Source: an uncultured Capnocytophaga sp.
GTDB taxonomy: Bacteria; Bacteroidota; Bacteroidia; Flavobacteriales; Flavobacteriaceae
NCBI RefSeq assembly: GCF_938029845.1
Contig: NZ_CALHGG010000135.1
Coordinates: 1-22,969, forward strand
DNA length: 22,969 bases
Reading direction: 5' to 3'
The notes under the pieces are model-generated. The model saw nothing but the letters and a program-made list of their open reading frames with translations, ran no database searches and was not told the origin of the DNA. The translations under genes were made by a program, and so were the position numbers. The first letter of the stretch is position 1, and every line of letters begins with the position of its first letter. This document shows positions 6,874-15,283 of the stretch, one piece after another.

Positions 6874-9039
6874 TTAATAACAATCAACTAATAATTGTTG
6901 GTTTGCCTTATAATAATCGGCTGAGAAAGGCGTCAGCTGGCTAAGGAAAGTGGTAACATCTTTATACATATCCAAAGAACCACAGATCATCACCACTCCA
7001 TCCGAAGTTAGTACCTCTGTAAGCAGTGCGGCATCTCTCTTAAGCAAATCTGTTACATAACCCCCACTTGCCTCCCGAGAGAATATCAGCTGAAAATTCT
7101 TAATTTTTCCTTTTTGCTGTTGGGACTCAAAGAAGTGGCGATACTCAGCTGCGGTAGCATCATTATGGCGCAATCCTAAGTATACATGAACTTCAGCTTG
7201 CTTGTTTTGGTCAGCCATACCCAAGAAAGGAGCTACCCCAGTCCCATTGGCTACCAGCACTACCTTCTTGGCTTTCTTAGGAAAGTAGAAAGATGAATTA
7301 GGGACGATACGCGCTTGGAAGGTCTCTCCTTTTTTGAGCTGATAGAGATAGCCTGAGCCTAATCCGTGTGCATGTAGCTTAACGGTTAGTTGCAACTTGC
7401 CCCCTACTTTCCCTATAGAATAAAGGCGTTCTTGCTTGCCATCGGGATAGATAGCCAAGAGGTCTCCAGATGTAAAACGCTTTTTGGTATGTAGCACCAA
7501 GGAAAAAGTCTCCTCTGGAGCTGTTTCCTTAGCCGCTTCCACTACTTTTATCTTTGTCAGTGCAGCTCTTTCTCCCTCATAGTAGGACGGAGTAGTCTCC
7601 AAGGCAAGTTCACTCAGCCCATTCCATGCGGCTACCCATGCTACAAACTCCGCCGAGGATTGATCATTGACCGTATGCACAGGTAGCAGAGAAGTCGCCC
7701 AAGAGGTCTCTTTGAGTGCTTTCTCTATAGCAAAAGCAAAAGCACAATAATCAGGATAGAGTTTAGAGCCAAATCCTACTATACTACAAGACAAAGCTCC
7801 TTGTGGAGTTGTACGCAATAGAGATAGGAACTGATCAGCATTGCTCGGAGGATTCCCTACCCCATAGGTTGAGGTAAATATAAGCAGATGCGTCCCCTTA
7901 GGATAAGTTTGGTAACTATTGAGTGGTGCTAAATAGGTCTTTTTACCTAAAGCTTGTAGCTGAGTAAAAACCTTTTGGGCTATCGAAAGCGTATTGCCTC
8001 CTTCTGATCCATAGAGTAGGATGTACTCTGCTTCGGCAGGAGTACAGGTATTGTGTACCTTTACCGACTTGCGGGAGAAGGTTATGACAAAACCTGTATA
8101 GATGAAAAAGAGCATCCCCACACAAGCAACAACCAAAATAGCTGCCCACCATACGCTGGTACGTCCTGTATGTAAGTCCTTACAAAAGCGGGCAAAAACC
8201 TGAGTTTTAGGATAGACCACCTCGCTCAGTACATGGCCTGTAAACTGGCTTACCACCAGTTCTCTATCCTTGAGCTTTACCAAATAGGCATCCTCAAAGG
8301 TAGTATCAAAAGGAAACTCCACACTTACCACCTGATCCAAGGTGATTTGGTTAAATATAGGTATTTGCTGGACATCCATAGGGTCTTCCCCATCATAAGA
8401 TTCTTCTACTGAGTAATCTACCTCGTATTTTTCCTTTGGTTTTTCTCCTAAGAAACGATTATATACCAAGTAAGTACCTGTAAGACCTAAGATAAGCAGC
8501 GGAATAAGCAGCCATTTGCCAAAAACAGTATGGTAATAGCGGGAAAAACCGTCCTTTATCGTCTTTTTAAAGAAGTTTCTCGCTCCGTTTTGTTTTTTAA
8601 AGATTAGCATAAGCCCTGAAAGCACACTAAAGACCAAGCAAAGCGCAATAAAGCCCATGATGATACGCCCTACATTCTTCAGTTCTAAAGAGCGATGTAG
8701 GGAAGTCATGAATTTAACAAAGGAGGATTTCTCCTCTACCTTGCCCAAGACCTTGCCTGTAAGTGGGTCTATATGGGCTTTAACCTCTGTACCCTCGTTG
8801 TCTGTTGCTTTGATAGCCGCAAAACCACGAGGATCAAAGGAGAGGGTATTGACCTCTTGGTAAGCCTCCTTTACCCCTGCTATGGATTGTGCCAGTGTGA
8901 TCTGGTCAAGATGTGCTGCCTTGTAAGAGGGATATTGTCTGTCTATGTTATCTATCCCTATGATAATCCCTGTTACAGAAACCAAGGCAAAGAATAAAGA
9001 AGCGATAATGGCTAGAGTTAAGTGAATGTAACGCATCAT
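6874..9039 (-). CDS. PepSY transmembrane / flavodoxin / FAD-NAD(P) reductase fusion
   Basis: The 721-residue protein joins a PepSY-TM membrane half to a cytosolic CysJ/P450-reductase-like half. Membrane segments lie at about residues 5-28, 124-147, 175-194 and 297-321, with PepSY-type periplasmic domains between them. Then come a flavodoxin domain (about 337-480; FMN-binding YGSEGGNT at 343-350), an FAD-binding domain with RLYS (538-541), and an NAD(P) domain with GTGVAP (599-604), SREASGGYV and CGSLDMYKD. The C-terminal Tyr is the usual flavin-stacking aromatic. It probably passes electrons from NAD(P)H across the inner membrane, perhaps to a ferric siderophore or other periplasmic acceptor. 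I chose ATG 9039 (or 9036). A longer frame begins at 9105, but its first 22 residues are translated heptad repeat and precede the first membrane helix, so they are not credible. Confidence 0.85.
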   Translation of the reverse strand: MMRYIHLTLAIIASLFFALVSVTGIIIGIDNIDRQYPSYKAAHLDQITLAQSIAGVKEAYQEVNTLSFDPRGFAAIKATDNEGTEVKAHIDPLTGKVLGKVEEKSSFVKFMTSLHRSLELKNVGRIIMGFIALCLVFSVLSGLMLIFKKQNGARNFFKKTIKDGFSRYYHTVFGKWLLIPLLILGLTGTYLVYNRFLGEKPKEKYEVDYSVEESYDGEDPMDVQQIPIFNQITLDQVVSVEFPFDTTFEDAYLVKLKDRELVVSQFTGHVLSEVVYPKTQVFARFCKDLHTGRTSVWWAAILVVACVGMLFFIYTGFVITFSRKSVKVHNTCTPAEAEYILLYGSEGGNTLSIAQKVFTQLQALGKKTYLAPLNSYQTYPKGTHLLIFTSTYGVGNPPSNADQFLSLLRTTPQGALSCSIVGFGSKLYPDYCAFAFAIEKALKETSWATSLLPVHTVNDQSSAEFVAWVAAWNGLSELALETTPSYYEGERAALTKIKVVEAAKETAPEETFSLVLHTKKRFTSGDLLAIYPDGKQERLYSIGKVGGKLQLTVKLHAHGLGSGYLYQLKKGETFQARIVPNSSFYFPKKAKKVVLVANGTGVAPFLGMADQNKQAEVHVYLGLRHNDATAAEYRHFFESQQQKGKIKNFQLIFSREASGGYVTDLLKRDAALLTEVLTSDGVVMICGSLDMYKDVTTFLSQLTPFSADYYKANQQLLVDCY

Positions 9040-9042
9040 TTT

Positions 9043-9130
9043 AGTGAATAGTGAATAATGAATAACGAAAAATGAATAGTGAACGCATGAAGAGTATTTT
9101 TTCACTCTTCACTTATCACTCTTCACTTAT
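9043..9130. repeat. Heptanucleotide repeat array filling the DUF58-reductase gap
   Basis: Seven-base units in register: agtgaat, agtgaat, aatgaat, aacgaaa, aatgaat, agtgaac (9043-9084), a divergent middle, then the complementary type cactctt, cacttat, cactctt, cacttat (9103-9130). The array occupies the whole intergenic gap and its last unit contains the DUF58 stop codon. The two halves are roughly complementary and could fold back on each other. Confidence 0.8.
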
Positions 9131-10449
9131 ATCATTCCCCTTGCTTTAAGCTCCAGATATTTATTGATGCTCTGGAGGGTGAGGTGTTGGGGAGCGGTGA
9201 GTATACACTGAATCCCATGACGGGTCAGTTCTTGAACAATAAGGCGTTTCTCAAAGGAGAATTTCTCGGCGATAACCTTGTCATACACCTGTTGGATATG
9301 CTCGGAAGGCTTACGCAAAAGCTGTTCTAATTCTGTATTTTGGAAGAAGATCACCACTAAGAGGTGCTTTTTAGCAATTGCCTTTAGGAAAGGAAGTTGC
9401 CTATACAAGCTATTAGGAGTCTCAAAATTGGTATAAAGCATCAGCAGACTGCGTTGCTTAATGGTACTATTGATGTCCGAATAAAGCCTACCGAAATCCG
9501 TTTCCTTGAAATCGGTCTCTATGCGGTAGAGTTTCTCCATAATTTTCTCCATCTGGTCGGACTTACGATCAGCCACTACCCTATCCTCTACCTTACGGGA
9601 GAAGGTGAAGATTCCCGCCTTATCCTGCTTCTTGAGAATGATATTGGTCAGTGCCAAAGAGGTATTAATCGCATAATCCAAGAGAGAAAGCCCTTCAAAA
9701 GGCATATACATACTGCGCCCTTTGTCTATGAGGGTATATACATGTTGCGATTTCTCATCTTGGTACTGATTGACCATCAGCTGTGCTCGCTTGGAGGAGG
9801 CTTTCCAGTTGATTGTTCGCATATCATCACCCTGTACATAGTCGCGGATATGCTCGAACTCCATAGTGTGACCTATCTTACGTATTTTCTTGATTCCATA
9901 GTCTAAGAGGCGCTGGGAGAAAGCCATAAGCTCAAACTTCTTCATCTGGATAAAAGATGGATAGGTAGCCACCATGGCATGCTCACAGGAGGTATAACGC
10001 TTTACAAACAAGCGCAAAGGACTATATACAAAGGCGTTGAGCTTCCCAAAGTTATACTCTCCACGCTCAGTGGGACGCAGGTAGTATTGGAATATCTGCT
10101 CCTGCCCTCCTTTGAAATAGAGCGTGTATTCAAAATCACGCTTTTGGAACTGAAAGGGAATCTCATCAATGAGTTTTACATACATGGGAAAAGGATAGAG
10201 ACTCTTGATATGTACCTCTATAAGATTCTCATCGCTATTGGAGAGCCTTTCTGGCAATATCCGCTGGGCTATAATCCCCTTTTTGGAGGTAAAAACCAAG
10301 AGAAAATCTAGAAAACATAGCAAAGCAAATACATACAAAGCCCCCTGCGCTATGGGAGTGAGCCCTACCCAAAAGAAAGAGAGGGTAAAGAGTCCCATAA
10401 GGCAAAGTAAACAGATAAAAAAGCCTGTATGTAGGTATAATTTTCTCAT
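9127..10449 (-). CDS. DUF58 domain protein (MoxR partner)
   Basis: The 440-residue protein has two N-terminal membrane segments (about 9-29 and 34-54) and a beta-rich middle. The DUF58 signature is FEHIRDYVQGDDMRTINWKA at 198-217, and a von Willebrand A-like half has the MIDAS-like DKGRSM at 242-247. DUF58 proteins are regular genetic partners of MoxR ATPases and are thought to act as clients or adaptors in envelope assembly or stress; the biochemistry is poorly known. The start ATG overlaps the moxR stop by four bases (ATGA), which implies translational coupling. The stop codon is embedded in a heptad repeat array. Confidence 0.9.
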   Translation of the reverse strand: MRKLYLHTGFFICLLCLMGLFTLSFFWVGLTPIAQGALYVFALLCFLDFLLVFTSKKGIIAQRILPERLSNSDENLIEVHIKSLYPFPMYVKLIDEIPFQFQKRDFEYTLYFKGGQEQIFQYYLRPTERGEYNFGKLNAFVYSPLRLFVKRYTSCEHAMVATYPSFIQMKKFELMAFSQRLLDYGIKKIRKIGHTMEFEHIRDYVQGDDMRTINWKASSKRAQLMVNQYQDEKSQHVYTLIDKGRSMYMPFEGLSLLDYAINTSLALTNIILKKQDKAGIFTFSRKVEDRVVADRKSDQMEKIMEKLYRIETDFKETDFGRLYSDINSTIKQRSLLMLYTNFETPNSLYRQLPFLKAIAKKHLLVVIFFQNTELEQLLRKPSEHIQQVYDKVIAEKFSFEKRLIVQELTRHGIQCILTAPQHLTLQSINKYLELKARGMI

Positions 10450-11432
10450 CGGGGTATGGCTACACTTTCTATGATTTGTTGGATAATCTGCTCAGAGCGA
10501 ATGCCTTCCATTTCTTTTTCAGGAGCGAGTATCACCCTATGCCCTAGTACTGGGTAGGCCGCTTGCTTGATATCCTCAGGAGTAACAAAGTCACGTCCTG
10601 CCAGAGCGGCAAATCCTTTGGCAGCATTGAGCATCGCCAAGGAAGCACGCGGAGAAGCTCCTAAGTAGAGGAAACTATTCTCACGGGTGTTTTGAGTGAT
10701 TTTAGCGATATATTCGATCAGTTGGGGCTCTACAAGTATATTCTTGACCTCAGCTTGGTAACGCACTAAGCTCTCCGCCGAGAGTACCTTGGACACCGTA
10801 GCAGTTTTGTCCTGTGCTTTGGCGTCATGTTCACGGGTAATAATCTGAATTTCATCTTCTAAGGCAGGATAGTCCATTACAATCTTGAAGAGGAAACGGT
10901 CTAGCTGTGCCTCAGGCAGGCGATAGGTACCTTCCTGTTCTATCGGGTTTTGGGTAGCAATCACCAAGAAAGGGGGCTGCATCTTAAAGCGCAAACCATC
11001 TATAGTGATTTGTCGCTCTTCCATAACCTCAAAGAGTGCTGCTTGGGTTTTGGCTGGAGCACGGTTGATCTCATCTATAAGAATGAGATTGGAGAAGATA
11101 GGTCCTTTCTTGAACTCAAATTCTGACTTTTTAAGGTCAAATACAGAAGTTCCCAACACATCCGAAGGCATAAGGTCAGGAGTGAACTGTATGCGGCTAA
11201 AACCTATATCCAAGGCTTTGGAAAGGAGCTTTACCGTAATCGTCTTGGCTATCCCTGGTACCCCTTCCAAAAGGACATGTCCATTACTCAGTAGCGCTAC
11301 CAATAGGTAGTCTATCATCTTTTCCTGTCCTACGATGACCTTCTGAAGTTCAGTGCGTACTTGGCTTAATTGGTTTTGCAACTGACCAAGGTCAAGGCGA
11401 GAGGCAAATTCTAATTTATTATTTTCGTCCAT
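10446..11432 (-). CDS. MoxR family AAA+ ATPase
   Basis: The 328-residue protein has the AAA_3/MoxR layout. Walker A is GVPGIAKT (57-64, the MoxR form with Ala before Lys), Walker B is LILIDEINRAP (116-126), sensor 1 is ATQNP (159-163), the arginine-finger region is LPEAQLDRF (172-180), and a sensor-2 motif GASPRASLAML lies in the C-terminal lid. It is expected to form a cytosolic hexameric ring that remodels partner proteins. Its neighbours DUF58, DUF4350 and DUF4129 are the standard company of this family, and the gene sits in the middle of the six-gene run with a 10-base gap upstream. Confidence 0.95.
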   Translation of the reverse strand: MDENNKLEFASRLDLGQLQNQLSQVRTELQKVIVGQEKMIDYLLVALLSNGHVLLEGVPGIAKTITVKLLSKALDIGFSRIQFTPDLMPSDVLGTSVFDLKKSEFEFKKGPIFSNLILIDEINRAPAKTQAALFEVMEERQITIDGLRFKMQPPFLVIATQNPIEQEGTYRLPEAQLDRFLFKIVMDYPALEDEIQIITREHDAKAQDKTATVSKVLSAESLVRYQAEVKNILVEPQLIEYIAKITQNTRENSFLYLGASPRASLAMLNAAKGFAALAGRDFVTPEDIKQAAYPVLGHRVILAPEKEMEGIRSEQIIQQIIESVAIPR

Positions 11433-11442
11433 AGGTATATCT

Positions 11443-12624
11443 TTAATGTATATTCCAAAATTCGTCTATCCATTTGTCCAATTGGAGGAGGGTCTCCTCT
11501 TGGGCTTGTTGGGTTTGCTCAAAGTGTATAATGATACTGACGATCTGTTGTACTAAGTCCTTATCTTTGCCTGACTTATTATATAACTTTGTGGCAAAAT
11601 CCTCATTGATTTGCTGGGTGTCCAAGTAATATCGTTGCCTGACTTGATCTAGGAAATAGGTAATTTTCTTCTGTACCATATCAGTAGCATCCCGTTCTTG
11701 GTAGTAGAGCGAGCTGATGCTTTGAGCAAACTCCACCGTGGTATTCTTAGGCTTTTCTATCACAGGAATGATACGTTGTTGGCGTTTGCCCTTAAAGAGC
11801 AGATATAGCAAAAAGCCCAAGATCATCAGCCGCCAAGCCATACGCAATTGTGGCTGACTCATGATAAAGCTTAGCGCATCCTCCCCTTGAGTAGAAGGGA
11901 CAAACCACACCGTTGGCCTATCCTGTGGTAGATAGGAAAGCACTGTAGCTGCATAAGAGCGTACTTCTTGGCTCTTCTTGAGAAAGTAGTTGGTAAAGGC
12001 TATCGGTGGCCCTAAGTGGAGAAAAAACTTCCCCTTGCCATAAGGTACTTCTACAAAGTTGATTTTCTTTCTCATTTCTTCTCTATCAGAGTAAAATACA
12101 TAGCCCAAGACCTTATCCCGCTCCTTATCCAACTGAGTAAAATAATTGACCCTCAAATAGGTTTCCTCTGGATGGAGGTAGATTTTTCTATTATAAGAAT
12201 TACTATTGAGTTGTAGACTGATTTCTTTTAATGTATGCTCATAGTCTACTTCTATCTTTAGGGAATCCATTAATCCCTTATCTTTTTCAAGAAAAAGAGC
12301 TTGGCTACCTGCCTTTACATCGGAAAGTATTTTCTTGAGAGATACCTCATCTATTCCTTTTGTGGTAAAAATATAGTTCTGATTGCTTTTTTGATGATTT
12401 CTCCTGAGGTATTCGTAGGGTGTATAAGATATTTTATATACCTCTTTGGAGAAAAAGTGATTGAGTTGCTCACCAAAGATATAGAGCCCATAAGGTTGCT
12501 TGCTATTGGCATCATAGGTCAGTTCCCAATCCACCCGTCTATCAGCCGAGGAAAAGACAGTCAGGGACATAACAATGACCACTACACTCAAAAGAATCAA
12601 ATAATTACGTATTGCCTTTCCCAT
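11443..12624 (-). CDS. DUF4350 domain membrane protein
   Basis: The 393-residue protein has an N-terminal membrane anchor (about residues 7-24). A periplasmic domain opens with the DUF4350-like stretch LTYDANSKQPYGLYIFGEQL, which concerns a conserved fold related to glutamine-amidotransferase-like sensors. A second membrane segment (WRLMILGFLLYLLF, near 265-280) is followed by a cytoplasmic helical tail with a TTVEFAQSISSLYYQERDAT motif typical of the family. It abuts the DUF4129 gene with no spacer. By context it is a fixed component of the MoxR/DUF58 envelope system; its activity is unknown. Confidence 0.82.
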   Translation of the reverse strand: MGKAIRNYLILLSVVVIVMSLTVFSSADRRVDWELTYDANSKQPYGLYIFGEQLNHFFSKEVYKISYTPYEYLRRNHQKSNQNYIFTTKGIDEVSLKKILSDVKAGSQALFLEKDKGLMDSLKIEVDYEHTLKEISLQLNSNSYNRKIYLHPEETYLRVNYFTQLDKERDKVLGYVFYSDREEMRKKINFVEVPYGKGKFFLHLGPPIAFTNYFLKKSQEVRSYAATVLSYLPQDRPTVWFVPSTQGEDALSFIMSQPQLRMAWRLMILGFLLYLLFKGKRQQRIIPVIEKPKNTTVEFAQSISSLYYQERDATDMVQKKITYFLDQVRQRYYLDTQQINEDFATKLYNKSGKDKDLVQQIVSIIIHFEQTQQAQEETLLQLDKWIDEFWNIH

Positions 12625-13416
12625 TTACTTCCTTTTTTGAGTGTTTATATACCCTTGATAATCTGCCTTTGCCTCTTGGTATTGGGCATCATTGATAGAG
12701 AACTCTCCATACCATATATAGTTATATACTTTGGAGAGATAGACAAAGCGTGCCTTCTGGGTTGGGTCTTTGATCTCGCGTTCGTAGTCTGAGTTCGTTT
12801 TTCTTACTTCCCATGCTATCTGCCCTTTATCGGAAAGCACCTTCAGCAGCCATAGGTAATATAGGCGAATACTCTGGCGCGTGTCATTCTGTTGTTCCGC
12901 TTTTTGTATCAATGTAGGGAAGTCCGCTTGATGAAGGTGTTTCTCTATGACATCCATAGGTATATCAGAGAGTTTTTCTTGACTCCTATCAGTCAGCCAA
13001 CGACCCTTGCGAGCAAGTGCCCAGCGTACCACAAAGAAGATAACGACCAATAAGAGTACAAATCCTAATAATTGTAGTATATCTTCCGCCCCATTCCCTC
13101 TTAGGTTCTTTCCATAGATAAACTCGAGTATTTTATATATAATACTTTCCAACACATCCCAAAAACCTGAAATAAAAGCATCTTCCTGTCCAGAGACATC
13201 TGAGTAATCAAAATCAGCAGTATTATATTGGTCAGGCATTCCTTCAAAGGAGCGCAAAGCATCGGGAGGCGTTTGCTTGATAGGAATCTGATAAGAAAGG
13301 CTGTCCTTTCCTTGGGCAGCAGGCATATCTTCTTGTGCATACAAAGGTACTCCTATACACCAGAAGTATAGGAGTAGCCCGTATAATTGTATTTTTTGCC
13401 TATTCTTCCTGAGCAT
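12625..13416 (-). CDS. DUF4129 domain membrane protein
   Basis: The 263-residue protein has a signal peptide (GLLLYFWCIGVPLYAQ then ED) and an exported, Gln/Asp-rich region of about 80 residues. One membrane helix lies near 114-135 (LGFVLLLVVIFFVVRWALA), and the cytoplasmic DUF4129 domain ends in LYYLWLLKVLSDKGQIAWEV and TNSDYERE. In many bacteria DUF4129 forms the C-terminal end of TgpA-type transglutaminase-core membrane proteins encoded next to MoxR and DUF58; here it occurs without the transglutaminase part. Its start overlaps the end of the upstream membrane gene by 17 bases, and the DUF4350 gene follows without a gap. Confidence 0.82.
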   Translation of the reverse strand: MLRKNRQKIQLYGLLLYFWCIGVPLYAQEDMPAAQGKDSLSYQIPIKQTPPDALRSFEGMPDQYNTADFDYSDVSGQEDAFISGFWDVLESIIYKILEFIYGKNLRGNGAEDILQLLGFVLLLVVIFFVVRWALARKGRWLTDRSQEKLSDIPMDVIEKHLHQADFPTLIQKAEQQNDTRQSIRLYYLWLLKVLSDKGQIAWEVRKTNSDYEREIKDPTQKARFVYLSKVYNYIWYGEFSINDAQYQEAKADYQGYINTQKRK

Positions 13417-14290
13417 TTTGACCTATAAGATCTATTTCATCTATATAATCCGCATCTTTTTCTCCAAAATGGATGAGAATTTGTAAGAATGTTTGAAAAT
13501 TGGATACTACAAAAGCTATTGTAATTACAATAAGCACCAAGATAAAGACTAAGATCACATTGCTTATGGTAGCCTCAAAGCTACCAGTAACTCCCAAAGT
13601 GATTACATAAACAACCACAGGAACAATAATTCCTGCTATCATTATAGCCATAGTAATAAGATACATTACAAAAGTAGCCCCAAATTTGTCCCAAAAACCT
13701 ACCTTGAGCTGATCAATCACCTTACCCAATGCAGGGAAATAGTCCATCTTATCCTTGATATATAAGAGCATAAATTGTTGTACAAAAAGGATCATAAAAG
13801 AACCTATAAAAGTACTGATAAGCTGCGACAAAACAGGTTCTCTTTCGTTAAGTGCCGTTATCCCCGTTAGGATAAAACCATAAGGAATCCCTATCACAAA
13901 TATAGAGATAAACCCAAAGACAAAAGCCCTTGGGAGCATGACTTTCATCTTAGCAAATATTTCCTTAGCACTTATATCGCCCCTATAAGGTGCCTCCTCT
14001 AGCATTTGCGTATAAGCAATGGGGTAACAAATAACAAACAATATTAAAAGGATAGACAACAACAGCAAGACCAAAACCAATAAGGCAGTAGGTCCAAAAC
14101 CAATAGAAAATGACGAAGAGGCATAAAGAGCCAACATAGCCGAGGCTATGATCCCTGTTGCTGCCAATATTGCCCCATTGACAATTAAGTAATTAGAGAA
14201 GAAATTCCTAGCATACTTCTTAAAGAAAATAAATGTATCTCCGATGAGAGCACTGAAGCCTCTTTTTTTGTAGAAAATAAATTCGTTCAT
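13400..14290 (-). CDS. Polytopic membrane protein of the MoxR cluster, function unknown
   Basis: The 296-residue protein has about six hydrophobic segments (near residues 34-58, 67-93, 121-143, 153-175, 201-233 and 240-265) and short polar loops. The C-terminal tail is acidic (EKDADYIDEIDLIGQNAQEE). The N-terminal segment FSALIGDTFIFFKKYARNFF before the first helix resembles amphipathic regions of DUF4013/DUF975-like membrane proteins and of the membrane domain found with glycerophosphodiester phosphodiesterases, but I cannot assign a family firmly. It is 6 bases downstream of the SpoIIM-like gene and overlaps the DUF4129 gene, so it almost certainly belongs to the same membrane assembly. Confidence 0.75.
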   Translation of the reverse strand: MNEFIFYKKRGFSALIGDTFIFFKKYARNFFSNYLIVNGAILAATGIIASAMLALYASSSFSIGFGPTALLVLVLLLLSILLILFVICYPIAYTQMLEEAPYRGDISAKEIFAKMKVMLPRAFVFGFISIFVIGIPYGFILTGITALNEREPVLSQLISTFIGSFMILFVQQFMLLYIKDKMDYFPALGKVIDQLKVGFWDKFGATFVMYLITMAIMIAGIIVPVVVYVITLGVTGSFEATISNVILVFILVLIVITIAFVVSNFQTFLQILIHFGEKDADYIDEIDLIGQNAQEE

Positions 14291-14296
14291 AATCTT

Positions 14297-15259
14297 TTAA
14301 CTATTTGATTTATAATTTTTTATTATAGGATATATCAAGAAATAATAAGTAATCACCGCAAGTGTCCCCAGTATAATCGTAAGGTTCAGCCACAGGGGCA
14401 TATCATAATAATAACGGGTGATAAAGCCTTCTATAAAGCCTGCCGCTATAAAGAAAGGTACTGTACCAAAAAGCAATGAGACTCCTTCCCTAAAGGCAAT
14501 CTTAAAAGAAAGCATACGCGAATAAGTCTTAGGAAAGAGAATCCCCCCTGTAAGAACAAAACCTGCGGCTATAGCAATGACAATACTGAAAATCTCCATA
14601 GCTCCATGTAGCCACAAGGCTCTTAGTGCAGCCTTTATCTCTCCCATTTCATAACAAAAATACATGAAAGCCCCCAATATAACCCCATTTTGTAATGCCG
14701 TAGAGAAAGTCATCACCCCTGCAGTAATCCCAAAAAGGAAACAGTAGAAAGCCACCTTGATATTATTGAAGGTAATTTCTATAGCTGAAGCCCAATTGCT
14801 CCCTTGCTTATATACGGCCATAGGATCTCCATTTTCTATATTCTCCAAGGTCATGTTCACATACATATCCCCCATAATAGCCCTAACGTAGCGCGGCTCG
14901 TAATACGCCGAAAGCGCCCCTACCAGAGCAAAGAAAAAGAATAGGATAAAACTAAAATAAATCAGCTTACGATACTTATAGGCAAGTGTAGGTACATAGT
15001 CAGCGAAAAAAAATTTCAATCTATTTTTTTCAATTCGCTTGGTTTTGTAAATTTTTTGGTATATTTGCGTTACCAAAAAATTGAGATAAGTAACTGTATT
15101 ACTCTTTGGGTAATAGGTCTGTACAAAAGATAAGTCTCCCAATAGCTGGACATAATAATCCGCCATTTGATCAGGGGAAATAGGCTTTCGCTCGTTTAGA
15201 ACGGTCTCTACCTCCAACCATTTGTCTTTATTTTGCTTTATAAAGGCTACTTCTCTCAT
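14297..15259 (-). CDS. Stage II sporulation protein M (SpoIIM/DUF95)-like membrane protein
   Basis: The 320-residue protein has a cytoplasmic N-terminal helix bundle (residues 1-100, with NKDKWLEVETVL and LSFVQTYYP) and five or six membrane segments. The family hallmarks are ITFNNIKVAFYCFLFGITAG near 167-186, ALQNGVILGAF, and LHGAMEIFSIVIAIAAG near 227-243. SpoIIM proteins are membrane parts of peptidoglycan-remodelling complexes in spore formers, but this organism type does not sporulate, so a different role is expected. It is the first gene of the minus-strand run, is divergent from the RDD gene with a 24-base gap, and precedes the polytopic protein by 6 bases. Confidence 0.88.
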   Translation of the reverse strand: MREVAFIKQNKDKWLEVETVLNERKPISPDQMADYYVQLLGDLSFVQTYYPKSNTVTYLNFLVTQIYQKIYKTKRIEKNRLKFFFADYVPTLAYKYRKLIYFSFILFFFFALVGALSAYYEPRYVRAIMGDMYVNMTLENIENGDPMAVYKQGSNWASAIEITFNNIKVAFYCFLFGITAGVMTFSTALQNGVILGAFMYFCYEMGEIKAALRALWLHGAMEIFSIVIAIAAGFVLTGGILFPKTYSRMLSFKIAFREGVSLLFGTVPFFIAAGFIEGFITRYYYDMPLWLNLTIILGTLAVITYYFLIYPIIKNYKSNS

Positions 15260-15283
15260 ACAAGGGGCTAAATTAGAAAAAAA

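Noticed and set aside
9397..9906. 169-codon open frame on the plus strand
   Set aside because: It is antisense to the well-supported DUF58 gene and its translation has no recognisable motif.
12301..12792. 163-codon plus-strand open frame
   Set aside because: It spans the junction of the DUF4350 and DUF4129 genes in antisense; hydrophobic stretches arise from the opposite strand composition.
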